Shown piece by piece: positions 1 through 6,466 of a stretch of 9,425 bases of DNA. The stretch's first letter is position 1; every line of letters starts with the position of its first letter. Location of the stretch: the NCBI GenBank assembly GCA_024762705.1, contig JANTGW010000028.1:1-9425 (forward strand). The letters are read 5' to 3'. A model generated the notes under the pieces. It was not told the origin of the DNA. It was given only the letters and a program-made list of their open reading frames with translations, and ran no database searches. Position numbers and translations under genes: made by a program. This DNA is from Sulfurimonas sp. (GTDB lineage: Bacteria > Campylobacterota > Campylobacteria > Campylobacterales > Sulfurimonadaceae).

Positions 1-801
1 GGTATTTATGAAATTATGTCTACTTTTGAACTTTGGTGGTTATGGAGCTTTTTGTTTGTCTTTGCAATAGTTATAATGATCAACATGCTCTATCCGACTT
101 TTCGCGCAATGTTTTTTGACAAATTAACGCCTTTGCAGGATGATGAACTTGACAGTGAAATTAAAAAACTCATGGATAAAACCGGATTTGTGAGTTCAGG
201 AATTTTCGTAAGTGATGCAAGCAAACGCGATAATAGGCTCAATGCTTATTTTGGCGGATTTGGAAAAGCTAAAAAAGTTGTTTTGTTTGATACTTTATTA
301 AAAAAGCTTACGACAAAAGAATTGTTGGCTGTTTTGGGACATGAACTCGGACACTTTGCACATGGTGATATCTATAAGAATATCGCTTTGGTCGGTGTCA
401 TGCTTTTTGCAATGTTTGCAATTTTTGGCAATTTACCGGATTCTTTGTATTTGCAATTAGGACTCGCAAAAGAACCTTATGTGGTAATGATTTTGTTAAT
501 GTTGTTTATGCCTGTACTCGGATTTATTATGATGCCTATTATGGGAATTGTCAGTCGCCATAATGAATATGAGGCAGATAAAATGGGAAGTGAACTTGGA
601 GGAAGTGCCGGTTCAATCGAGTTGGCAAATGCACTTAAAAAACTGGTAACTGAAAATAAAAGTTTTCCACTTTCTCATCCGCTGTATATCTTTTTTCATT
701 ATACGCACCCTCCGGTGATAGAGCGACTTAAAGAGCTTGGAGTAGATGTAGGATATATAGAAAAAAGCGGTTCAGAGGGTAAATGCGAAGCAGGTATATA
801 G
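1..801 (+). CDS. Ste24-type M48 metalloprotease, 5'-truncated by the window edge
   Basis: Integral-membrane zinc endopeptidase of the M48A (Ste24/CAAX protease 1) family. The reading frame is already open at base 1 (GIYEI precedes the first ATG at 16), so that ATG is internal; 266 residues are visible, against about 410 for the family, and the N-terminal membrane helices lie outside. Numbered from the ATG at 16, the zinc motif HELGH is at residues 109-113 (bases 340-354) and the third ligand is expected in NEYEAD (Glu184). Other family blocks are LYPTFRAMFFDKLTPL (25-40), NAYFGGFGKAKKVVLFDTLL (76-95) and the late HPLYIFFHYTHPP. Hydrophobic helices lie at about 8-25, 123-140 and 156-178. In bacteria such enzymes are linked to membrane protein quality control; the substrate is not predictable here. 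HtpX is less likely because of the Ste24-like blocks. The stop overlaps prmC by 19 bases, suggesting coupled translation. Confidence 0.9.
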   Translation, partial: GIYEIMSTFELWWLWSFLFVFAIVIMINMLYPTFRAMFFDKLTPLQDDELDSEIKKLMDKTGFVSSGIFVSDASKRDNRLNAYFGGFGKAKKVVLFDTLLKKLTTKELLAVLGHELGHFAHGDIYKNIALVGVMLFAMFAIFGNLPDSLYLQLGLAKEPYVVMILLMLFMPVLGFIMMPIMGIVSRHNEYEADKMGSELGGSAGSIELANALKKLVTENKSFPLSHPLYIFFHYTHPPVIERLKELGVDVGYIEKSGSEGKCEAGI

Positions 802-1613
802 TAAAAGATTTACTGCGTGAAATTACACAGGTATTAAAACCCAATATACCAAGAGCCGCAAGAGAAGCGCAACTGCTTTTGATGCATAACCTTGGTGTCA
901 ATGAATTATGGCTTATAACTCATCAAAACGATGAGATAGAAGTGACAAAAGAACTTTTTGAATGGGTAAAGAGAAGAACAGATAACGAGCCGTTTGAATA
1001 TATTACCAATAGTGTTAGTTTTTACAGTGAAGAGTTTTATATAGATGAGGGTGCATTGATCCCTCGTCCTGAAACAGAATTGCTTATAGATGAAGTTATA
1101 AAAAATGTACCCGATGCAGAGAGTGCTTTGACTTTCGTAGAAGTTGGTGTAGGCAGCGGAATTATTTCCATTATGCTTGCAAAACATTTTAAAAATTCTA
1201 AAGTTATAGCAGTTGACATTTCTGAAAAAGCTTTACATGTAGCACAAAAAAACATAGAAAAATTTGGACTGCAAGATCAAATAGAATTACGACTCGGTTC
1301 CCTGCTTGAGTCTGTCAGTGAACCCATTGATTACCTTGTTTCTAACCCTCCATATATAGAAGAAGGTGTAGAGTTGGAATCAAACCTTTCTTATGAACCG
1401 CAAAATGCACTTTTTGGCGGTAAAGTAGGTGATGAGATTATTAAAAAACTTCTTGATGAAGCCTTAAGTCGTAAGATTAAGTTTTTTAGTTGTGAGATGG
1501 GTTATGACCAACAAGATAAAATACGTTCATATCTAGTAAAAAAAGATTTTAAGTTCATAGAGTTTTATCAGGATTATAGTGCATTTGATCGTGGATTTAC
1601 ATTAACAATATAA
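783..1613 (+). CDS. prmC: Peptide chain release factor N5-glutamine methyltransferase
   Basis: PrmC (HemK) methylates the glutamine of the GGQ motif in release factors RF1 and RF2 using S-adenosylmethionine, which raises termination efficiency in the cytoplasm. The 276-residue product has the family's usual length. An N-terminal helical domain spans about 1-85, followed by the linker block IPRPETE (93-99), the SAM-binding loop EVGVGSG (120-126), the acidic AVDIS strand end (143-147) and the diagnostic NPPY active-site motif (188-191) that holds the glutamine amide. The ATG at 783 lies inside the end of the upstream protease gene; AGAGGG at 774-779 is a close-spaced ribosome site, and no better in-frame start follows before conserved sequence. 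The 19-base overlap implies translational coupling to the protease, although no functional link between them is known to me. Confidence 0.95.
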   Translation: MRSRYIVKDLLREITQVLKPNIPRAAREAQLLLMHNLGVNELWLITHQNDEIEVTKELFEWVKRRTDNEPFEYITNSVSFYSEEFYIDEGALIPRPETELLIDEVIKNVPDAESALTFVEVGVGSGIISIMLAKHFKNSKVIAVDISEKALHVAQKNIEKFGLQDQIELRLGSLLESVSEPIDYLVSNPPYIEEGVELESNLSYEPQNALFGGKVGDEIIKKLLDEALSRKIKFFSCEMGYDQQDKIRSYLVKKDFKFIEFYQDYSAFDRGFTLTI

Positions 1614-1625
1614 AGGTTTTAAAAA

Positions 1626-2111
1626 ATGAAGAAAAATATTTATTTAGATTTTGCGTACTTTATTATTTTAGCAGCTACTTTCGGTGCTGTTTTAGTTTTG
1701 GGTGCTATTGTTGCTCCTGTAGTTTTTCATACAGATAAAATTACTGTGAATTTACTTATAGATCACTATAATGCAGGCATTATTATGGGTGAGATTTTTC
1801 ATAGATTTTCATACTGGACCTATTTTGTAGCAGCCTTTGTAGCAGTTTATGAAGCTATGGTTTATAAAATTGGACAAAGAGACGCTATTAGTTTTGGTGC
1901 TGCTGTTACAGTTATATTTTCATCATTGATGTTTTCAGCGGTCTATGTTCCAAAAATCCTTTCGATGCAGGCTTTGGGGGCAGAAGCAACACAGAGTGAT
2001 ACTTTTGAAAATATTCACATAGCAAGCGAAATAGACTTTAAAGTATTAGCTCTTGCTCTTTTGGTTCTTTTTGTGAGAAGATTAATGATTTTGAGAGTTC
2101 CGTCTAAGTAG
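1626..2111 (+). CDS. DUF4149 (TMEM205-like) four-helix membrane protein
   Basis: Small inner-membrane protein of 161 residues with no established function. Predicted transmembrane helices lie at about 9-34, 62-80, 88-108 and 136-155. The first is rich in small residues (ATFGAVLVLGAIVAPVVF), and the loop GEIFHRFSYW before helix 2 and AVYVPKI after helix 3 resemble the DUF4149/TMEM205 fold family. AAAGG at 1612-1616 overlaps the prmC stop and sits 9 bases before the ATG, so the gene is probably the last of a protease-prmC-DUF4149 transcript. Its TAG stop directly abuts the TAG stop of the convergent J-domain gene. The family assignment rests on overall pattern, not on a catalytic signature. Confidence 0.8.
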   Translation: MKKNIYLDFAYFIILAATFGAVLVLGAIVAPVVFHTDKITVNLLIDHYNAGIIMGEIFHRFSYWTYFVAAFVAVYEAMVYKIGQRDAISFGAAVTVIFSSLMFSAVYVPKILSMQALGAEATQSDTFENIHIASEIDFKVLALALLVLFVRRLMILRVPSK

Positions 2112-2411
2112 CTAAATGTTCTCAGAGCTTCCAAACTTACTGTGCCACCACTCGGCAGGGGAATAGGTCCTTTTTTTAACACTTTCTTCATCTAAGGGGT
2201 ATTCGAAAGAGTTGCAATAATCAAGTATTATTTTATATGCCTCATTGATTTGCATACTCATTTGTGTGGCTTGTTCATAATTGTCTTTATGTTTGTCCGG
2301 ATGCCATTTTTTCATAAGATTTTTATATTTGTTTTTTATTTCTTTGAGAGAAGCTTTTTCACGAAGACCAAGGAGAGATTTGGCCTTCATTATTTTTTCA
2401 AAAGAGTGCAA
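2112..2411 (-). CDS. Small J-domain protein (DnaJ-like co-chaperone)
   Basis: A 99-residue protein that is nearly all J domain: helix I at about residues 10-17, helix II at 22-36 (LKEIKNKYKNLMKKW), the HPD tripeptide at 37-39 that stimulates Hsp70 ATPase, and helix III at 49-65. A short tail ends in SPAEWWHSKFG (84-94), a tryptophan-rich motif I associate with small J proteins of this phylum. It has no Gly/Phe region, zinc fingers or client-binding domain, so it probably directs an Hsp70 to a specific task. The start proposed is the TTG at 2411, 4 bases after the ftsZ stop; an ATG at 2390 would give 92 residues and still keep the J domain. Neither has a strong ribosome site, so coupling to ftsZ translation is likely. 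Co-transcription with ftsZ suggests, but does not show, a role connected with division. Confidence 0.85.
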   Translation of the reverse strand: MHSFEKIMKAKSLLGLREKASLKEIKNKYKNLMKKWHPDKHKDNYEQATQMSMQINEAYKIILDYCNSFEYPLDEESVKKRTYSPAEWWHSKFGSSENI

Positions 2412-2415
2412 GGAA

Positions 2416-3528
2416 TTAGTCTTGTTGTTGTCTCATATATGCAGGAATATCTAAATAATCACCGTCGAGTTCACCGCCGACTACAAGTCTTGGTCTTACT
2501 TTGGCGCGTACAGGAGCCGGTGTTTCACTTACAAAGTCTTCATTATTTGTCAGCTCTTTTTCAAAGCCTGTTGCAACGATTGTTATTTTTATGTAGTTTT
2601 CAGCAATTGTATCATCCGTAGATGTTCCCCAGATCACTTCTGCATCATCATGTGCACTTTCGTGTACTACTTCCATTGCTTCGGCAAGTTCCATCATAGG
2701 AAAATCTGGATGCATGCTAAAGTGTACCAAAACACCCATTGCACCATTAATAGACATGTTGTCTAGCAATGGAGACTCAATTGCTGCTTTAATCGCTTCA
2801 TAGGCTGCATTTTCACCTTCATGCTCACCGACACCCATTAGTGCCATACCTTTATGACTCATTACTGTTTGTAAATCGGCAAAGTCAAGATTGATGTCAT
2901 TATCTCCGCTTGAAAGAATCACACCTGATGTTCCACTTACAGCTTGTGCTAAAACACTGTCTACTATTTTAAAGCTTTCTTTCATTCCTAGTTTGCGATC
3001 AATTATAGAAAGAAGTTTGTCATTTGGAATTACAACAATAGAATCACTCTCTTTTTTTAGTTCTTCTAGACCAGATTCGGCAAGTTGCAGTCGTTTTCTA
3101 CCTTCAAACATAAAAGGTTTTGTTACTATGGAAATAGTAAGTGCTCCTACTTCTTTGGCTATTTGTGCGACAACAGGTGCAGCACCTGTTCCTGTTCCGC
3201 CACCAAGACCTGCTGAAATAAAAACTATATCAGCACCTTCTAATGCTGATCTGATTTCATCATAGTTCTCTAGTGCAGAATCTTTACCAATATGTGGCTT
3301 CATACCTGCACCAAGTCCTTTTGTGAGTTTTGCACCGATTTGAATCTTGGAAGCTGCATTTGTTTCATTAAGGACTTGTGCATCAGTATTGATCAGCATC
3401 ATTTCAATACCTGAAACACCTTCTTTTATCATATGTCCTATCATGTTTCCGCCGCCGCCGCCAACACCGACAGCTATGATTCTCGCTCCACTCTGGCTTT
3501 GTGCTTCTTCTATTACAAATGGTTCCAT
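2416..3528 (-). CDS. ftsZ: Cell division GTPase FtsZ
   Basis: Tubulin-like GTPase that polymerises into the division ring at midcell. The 370-residue product is full length. Visible elements are the nucleotide-binding glycine loop VGVGGGGGNM (20-29), the tubulin signature GGGTGTG (109-115), the guanine-contact region IPNDKLL (167-173) and the T7 synergy loop NLDFAD (213-218) with the two aspartates that complete the GTPase site of the neighbouring subunit. The globular part ends near residue 323. A short linker of about 30 residues leads to the conserved C-terminal tail DYLDIPAYMR (357-366), which docks FtsA and other partners. The start at 3528 is preceded by AAGGAG at 7-base spacing and lies 12 bases after the ftsA stop. 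The gene order ppiD-like, ftsA, ftsZ is, as I recall, shared with Helicobacter and Campylobacter. Confidence 0.98.
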   Translation of the reverse strand: MEPFVIEEAQSQSGARIIAVGVGGGGGNMIGHMIKEGVSGIEMMLINTDAQVLNETNAASKIQIGAKLTKGLGAGMKPHIGKDSALENYDEIRSALEGADIVFISAGLGGGTGTGAAPVVAQIAKEVGALTISIVTKPFMFEGRKRLQLAESGLEELKKESDSIVVIPNDKLLSIIDRKLGMKESFKIVDSVLAQAVSGTSGVILSSGDNDINLDFADLQTVMSHKGMALMGVGEHEGENAAYEAIKAAIESPLLDNMSINGAMGVLVHFSMHPDFPMMELAEAMEVVHESAHDDAEVIWGTSTDDTIAENYIKITIVATGFEKELTNNEDFVSETPAPVRAKVRPRLVVGGELDGDYLDIPAYMRQQQD

Positions 3529-3534
3529 TCTCTC

Positions 3535-3541
3535 ACTCCTT
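3535..3541 (-). promoter_or_regulatory. Strong ribosome-binding site of ftsZ
   Basis: On the minus strand the gap between ftsA and ftsZ reads AAGGAGT, beginning within the last base of the ftsA TAA stop, with a 6-7 base spacer to the ftsZ ATG. It is the best Shine-Dalgarno match in the window and should let FtsZ be made in excess over FtsA from the same mRNA. Confidence 0.8.
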
Positions 3542-4905
3542 TAAAATAACTGGGTAGCCCAGTTCCAAAATTTACTTAAACTTCCAGCTTCGTCACTCTT
3601 TTTTTCTTTCACTGCTTCTAAGTTTACCATTTTATCCTTATCACTAACTGTTTGTTCTTCTGAAGGTGCAACAGGGATATCCGGATCATTTTTTAAATTT
3701 ACACTGTTTGCACTGGTTGGCTCTTCGTTTGTGTGCCTTACTCTTTTGTTGACATCTATTTCGTAAGGAGTATAAGGACGGGCTGAAAACATAACAAGGC
3801 CAACTGCACTTGAGTATTCCGGATCTCTTAGAGAATCAAAAAGACCGTTCATTTCAATTGGTTTTGCCAAGCGCACAGGCACAGAGCCAAAGGTCGCTAC
3901 AGCCAAATCACGAATGCCGTCCATTTTTGAAAAACCGCCTGTAAGTACTATGCCGGCTCCGATTTGTTCTTTAAGGCCACTGTTCTCTATGAATTGTGCG
4001 AGTATCATAAGAGTCTCTTCAACTCTTGCAAATATAACATTGTGTACGACTTCTAAGGAAACCTCATGTGTAGAGTCTTCATCTCCGATTATAGGAAGTT
4101 CTATGAGATCATTACTTGGTGTTAGTAAAGAACCATATGTGAGTTTTACTTTGTCTGCAATATTGAGAGGTGTATGCAGCGCCATGGAAAGATCACTTGT
4201 CACGTGGTTTGAGCCCACACCCAAAAATTCGTTATAGCGAATTGAATTACCTGAATGAATAGCTATATTGCTTGTGTTTCCACCCATGTCAATGACTGCA
4301 GCACCCAATTCTCTCTCGTCTTCATTAAGAGTTGCAATTGCTGAAGCATAACTGTTAAGAACAACATTCTCTACTTCTACACCGGCACCTCTGACGGCTT
4401 TTTTAAGGTTGTTAAGGTTTGATTTTTGTGTAGTAATGATATGCGTTTCAACCTCAAGTCTTGAAGCATTCATACCAAGAGGATCTTCTATATAGTCCTG
4501 GTCATCAACTTTAAAATTAAAAGGAAGGGCGTGAAGTACTTCATACTCGTTTGGTATATTGGCGTTATATAAAGAAGTATGCATAACGCGTTTTATCTCT
4601 TCAAGAGAAATTTCTTTGGATTGAATATTTACTATACCGTTTGAATTAAGACTTTTTGTATAGGCACCGGAAATCGAAACTATAGCAGTGTCAACTGTAC
4701 TGCCTGAGACTCGTTTTGCATCTTCAACTGCTGTTTTTATACTTCTAGAGGCAAGTTCGATGTTTGTTATGCTTCCCTTCTTTAGGCCCTGTGCTTTTGT
4801 AGTGCCTGCACCGGTTATTGAGATCTCATGATTGTTGTCTATTTCTGCAATTATCGCACAAATTTTTGTCGAGCCGATATCTATGGCTAAAACAGTTCTG
4901 CTCAA
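3541..4905 (-). CDS. ftsA: Cell division protein FtsA
   Basis: Actin-like ATPase that tethers FtsZ filaments to the inner membrane and recruits later division proteins. The 454-residue product shows the phosphate-1 loop AIDIGSTKICAII (7-19), the FtsA-specific 1C/SHS2 subdomain (about 85-160), phosphate-2 VIDMGGNTSNIAI (204-216) and the adenosine motif GAGIVLTGGFSKMDGI (316-331). A charged, low-complexity linker at about 385-440 ends in the amphipathic helix LSKFWNWATQLF (443-454), the expected membrane-targeting sequence. The start codon is TTG at 4905; no ATG lies nearby and the conserved N-terminus begins directly after it. AAGGA at 4913-4917 inside the upstream gene serves it, and only one base separates the upstream stop from the TTG. 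A TTG start suggests deliberately reduced translation compared with ftsZ. Confidence 0.97.
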   Translation of the reverse strand: MSRTVLAIDIGSTKICAIIAEIDNNHEISITGAGTTKAQGLKKGSITNIELASRSIKTAVEDAKRVSGSTVDTAIVSISGAYTKSLNSNGIVNIQSKEISLEEIKRVMHTSLYNANIPNEYEVLHALPFNFKVDDQDYIEDPLGMNASRLEVETHIITTQKSNLNNLKKAVRGAGVEVENVVLNSYASAIATLNEDERELGAAVIDMGGNTSNIAIHSGNSIRYNEFLGVGSNHVTSDLSMALHTPLNIADKVKLTYGSLLTPSNDLIELPIIGDEDSTHEVSLEVVHNVIFARVEETLMILAQFIENSGLKEQIGAGIVLTGGFSKMDGIRDLAVATFGSVPVRLAKPIEMNGLFDSLRDPEYSSAVGLVMFSARPYTPYEIDVNKRVRHTNEEPTSANSVNLKNDPDIPVAPSEEQTVSDKDKMVNLEAVKEKKSDEAGSLSKFWNWATQLF

Positions 4906-4906
4906 T

Positions 4907-6373
4907 TTAGAGTCCTTGGATATATATCTCAGTTTGGTACTTATTCTGAAGTGTTTTTATAAGACCTTCATTAAATAGAGTACTTTTTAATTTTACGACA
5001 TTGTCGCTAACGTTATTGTTTTTATTAGTAAGCAGTTTTTGTTCCAAAATGTTGTATAAAACAATCTTTCCGCTGCTTAATCCGATAAAAGATCTTTTTT
5101 TACTGCTAACAAACAATTTTTGTAAAAACTCACTGCCTTCTTGTGCATTGAGAGAATCCAGTTTGTCTGCTGAAGTGATAGTAAGATAATCAGAAGTTTT
5201 TCCAACAAAGGTATCAAGAGAATCATTTGCAAGTTTCAAAAGTTTTTCTTTTTTCATCTGCGCTACATAAAGAGGTAAAATTTCTGATTTTGCTTCTTCA
5301 AATGATTTTGGCTTCGAAGGTATTGTTTTTGTCAGCTCAAAAATATAGTATGCACCATTGACATTTATCGGTTTAGCATAAGGCTTAGTAAGTGAAAGTT
5401 TGGAAACTGTTTGCAGTGCTTCCGCTCCAAAGGGATTGTTTGACTGTGAAATTTGTGCATTGTTTATTTTGGTGTCATCTGGGAGTTTATTTTTTTTGAA
5501 TGCTATATAGGTTCTTAGTGCACTGTCCTTAGTTGCCTTTGTATTTAGTTCATCGAGCACTTCTTTTTTTGCTGCTTCTAGGCTTAGAATTTTGCCGTCA
5601 CTGTCTTTAAAATGAGTTCTGTTTTCTTTGTAATAACTTGCAATATCTTCATTGCTGAATTCTTTTGAAGCAGGTGTGACTTTAATGAAGTTTACTTCAT
5701 AAACTACCTCGCTCATATAATTGTTTTTTTGGTTTTCCCAAAACTTTTTTAATTCTTCATCGTTTACGGAGATTTTTATATCATCAGGAGTTAATACCTT
5801 ATAGTTTATTTTGTCCGCAATATTGAAAATTGTATTTAATATATTTTCTTCGTATTGTGATGTTTCTATTGGTAATAATTTCAAGGTTTTTTGTATCAGC
5901 AGCTCTTTTCTTAATTCAGTTTCGTACTCTTTAATGCTTAATCTGTTTTGGGAAAGTACAAGCTTATAGGTTTCTTTGTCAAATTCACCGTTTTTATAAA
6001 AGGCTTTTTGTGCTTTAAGTGCTTCGATCATCTCTTCATCTGTGACTATTAAATCATATGAGTGGGCAAGGTTTATTAGTAATGCTTGTTGTATCAGCTG
6101 TTGTAAGGCTTGTTTGTCAAGTCCAAACTGTTTTGCTTTTTCTTCATCGAAATTCCCCTGAAACATTTGATTATATTGTGCATACAGACGCGAATACGTT
6201 TTTTGCAGCTGACCATTGCTAATTTCAACATCTCCTACTTTTGCGACAGCTCCAGCTTTGTCTCCGTAGCTGTATTGTCCCCAGCCGACAAAGCCTGCTC
6301 CAATAAACGCGATAGTTGAAATCCATATAGTTATTATAAGCCATTTCTTATGTCTTTGCATCCATGTAATCAT
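4907..6373 (-). CDS. PpiD-like membrane-anchored SurA_N chaperone with a degenerate PPIase region
   Basis: Envelope folding factor of the PpiD/SurA group, 488 residues, anchored by one N-terminal helix (about 11-33, after the basic stretch QRHKKW) with the bulk in the periplasm. Residues 40-165 form the SurA_N chaperone module (VGDVEISNGQLQK; then a helical FGLDKQALQQLIQQALLI block and the YDLIVTDEEMIEAL hairpin). Residues about 225-350 occupy the place of a parvulin domain and retain its end (YAKPINVNGAYYIFEL), but I do not see the central glycine-rich GGDLG-type block, so prolyl isomerase activity is doubtful. E. coli PpiD is longer (623 residues). The ATG at 6373 has only a weak AAGG ten bases upstream. 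The gene leads the ftsA-ftsZ operon, and a comparable gene precedes ftsA in Campylobacter and Helicobacter as I recall. It probably helps fold envelope or outer-membrane proteins. Confidence 0.85.
   Translation of the reverse strand: MITWMQRHKKWLIITIWISTIAFIGAGFVGWGQYSYGDKAGAVAKVGDVEISNGQLQKTYSRLYAQYNQMFQGNFDEEKAKQFGLDKQALQQLIQQALLINLAHSYDLIVTDEEMIEALKAQKAFYKNGEFDKETYKLVLSQNRLSIKEYETELRKELLIQKTLKLLPIETSQYEENILNTIFNIADKINYKVLTPDDIKISVNDEELKKFWENQKNNYMSEVVYEVNFIKVTPASKEFSNEDIASYYKENRTHFKDSDGKILSLEAAKKEVLDELNTKATKDSALRTYIAFKKNKLPDDTKINNAQISQSNNPFGAEALQTVSKLSLTKPYAKPINVNGAYYIFELTKTIPSKPKSFEEAKSEILPLYVAQMKKEKLLKLANDSLDTFVGKTSDYLTITSADKLDSLNAQEGSEFLQKLFVSSKKRSFIGLSSGKIVLYNILEQKLLTNKNNNVSDNVVKLKSTLFNEGLIKTLQNKYQTEIYIQGL
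4913..4917 (-). promoter_or_regulatory. Ribosome-binding site that decides the TTG start of ftsA
   Basis: The minus strand reads AAGGA, then seven bases, then TTG. The site lies in the final codons of the PpiD-like gene. It supports TTG at 4905 as the real ftsA start, since no ATG or GTG with a comparable site lies nearby. Confidence 0.7.
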
Positions 6374-6466
6374 ATATAAAAAGCCTTGTGTGTGATATTG
6401 TTCGATATTCTATGTAAATTCGTATTAAAACTTGATAAAGAGAGAATATAAAAGTATAATTCGTAC
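6374..6466. promoter_or_regulatory. Divergent intergenic promoter region between the ppiD-like gene and bioA
   Basis: The only real intergenic space in the window, 93 bases and strongly AT-rich. It must hold the start signals of the ppiD-ftsA-ftsZ operon on the minus strand and of bioA on the plus strand. The bioA promoter is clear. For the minus strand the best -10 candidate is TAGAAT (6412 down to 6407), with no recognisable -35 hexamer, which is common in Campylobacterota. Two GATATT copies 10 bases apart (6394-6399 and 6404-6409) lie beside that -10 candidate. I see no biotin-regulator operator that I can recognise. Confidence 0.6.
6432..6460 (+). promoter_or_regulatory. Sigma70 promoter of bioA
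   Basis: TTGATA at 6432-6437, a 17-base spacer, and TATAAT at 6455-6460 match the housekeeping consensus at 5 of 6 and 6 of 6 positions with optimal spacing. Placing the last base of the -10 element at -7 puts the transcription start at 6467, the A of the bioA ATG. No Shine-Dalgarno sequence lies just before that ATG, in agreement with a leaderless transcript. Confidence 0.75.

Noticed and set aside
906..1255. Two minus-strand open frames opposite prmC (906-1187 and 1037-1255)
   Set aside because: They lie wholly within prmC, whose motifs are intact; the products are of biased composition with no family resemblance.
2143..2177. TGCC/GGCA stem and a T7 run as a possible terminator for the DUF4149 gene
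   Set aside because: The four-base stem is separated from the T run by 13 bases, and the T run is simply the Lys-Lys codons of the opposite gene; too weak to list as a feature.
2250..2621. Plus-strand open frame of 123 codons across the J-domain gene and the end of ftsZ
   Set aside because: Antisense to two well-supported genes; the product is rich in Phe, His and Leu as expected from reversed Lys/Glu codons.
2891..3544. Plus-strand open frames opposite ftsZ (2891-3265, 3347-3544)
   Set aside because: Proline- and serine-rich antisense shadows of glycine-rich FtsZ sequence, with no ribosome sites.
3914..4237. Plus-strand open frame opposite ftsA
   Set aside because: Antisense shadow within an intact ftsA, with no recognisable domain.
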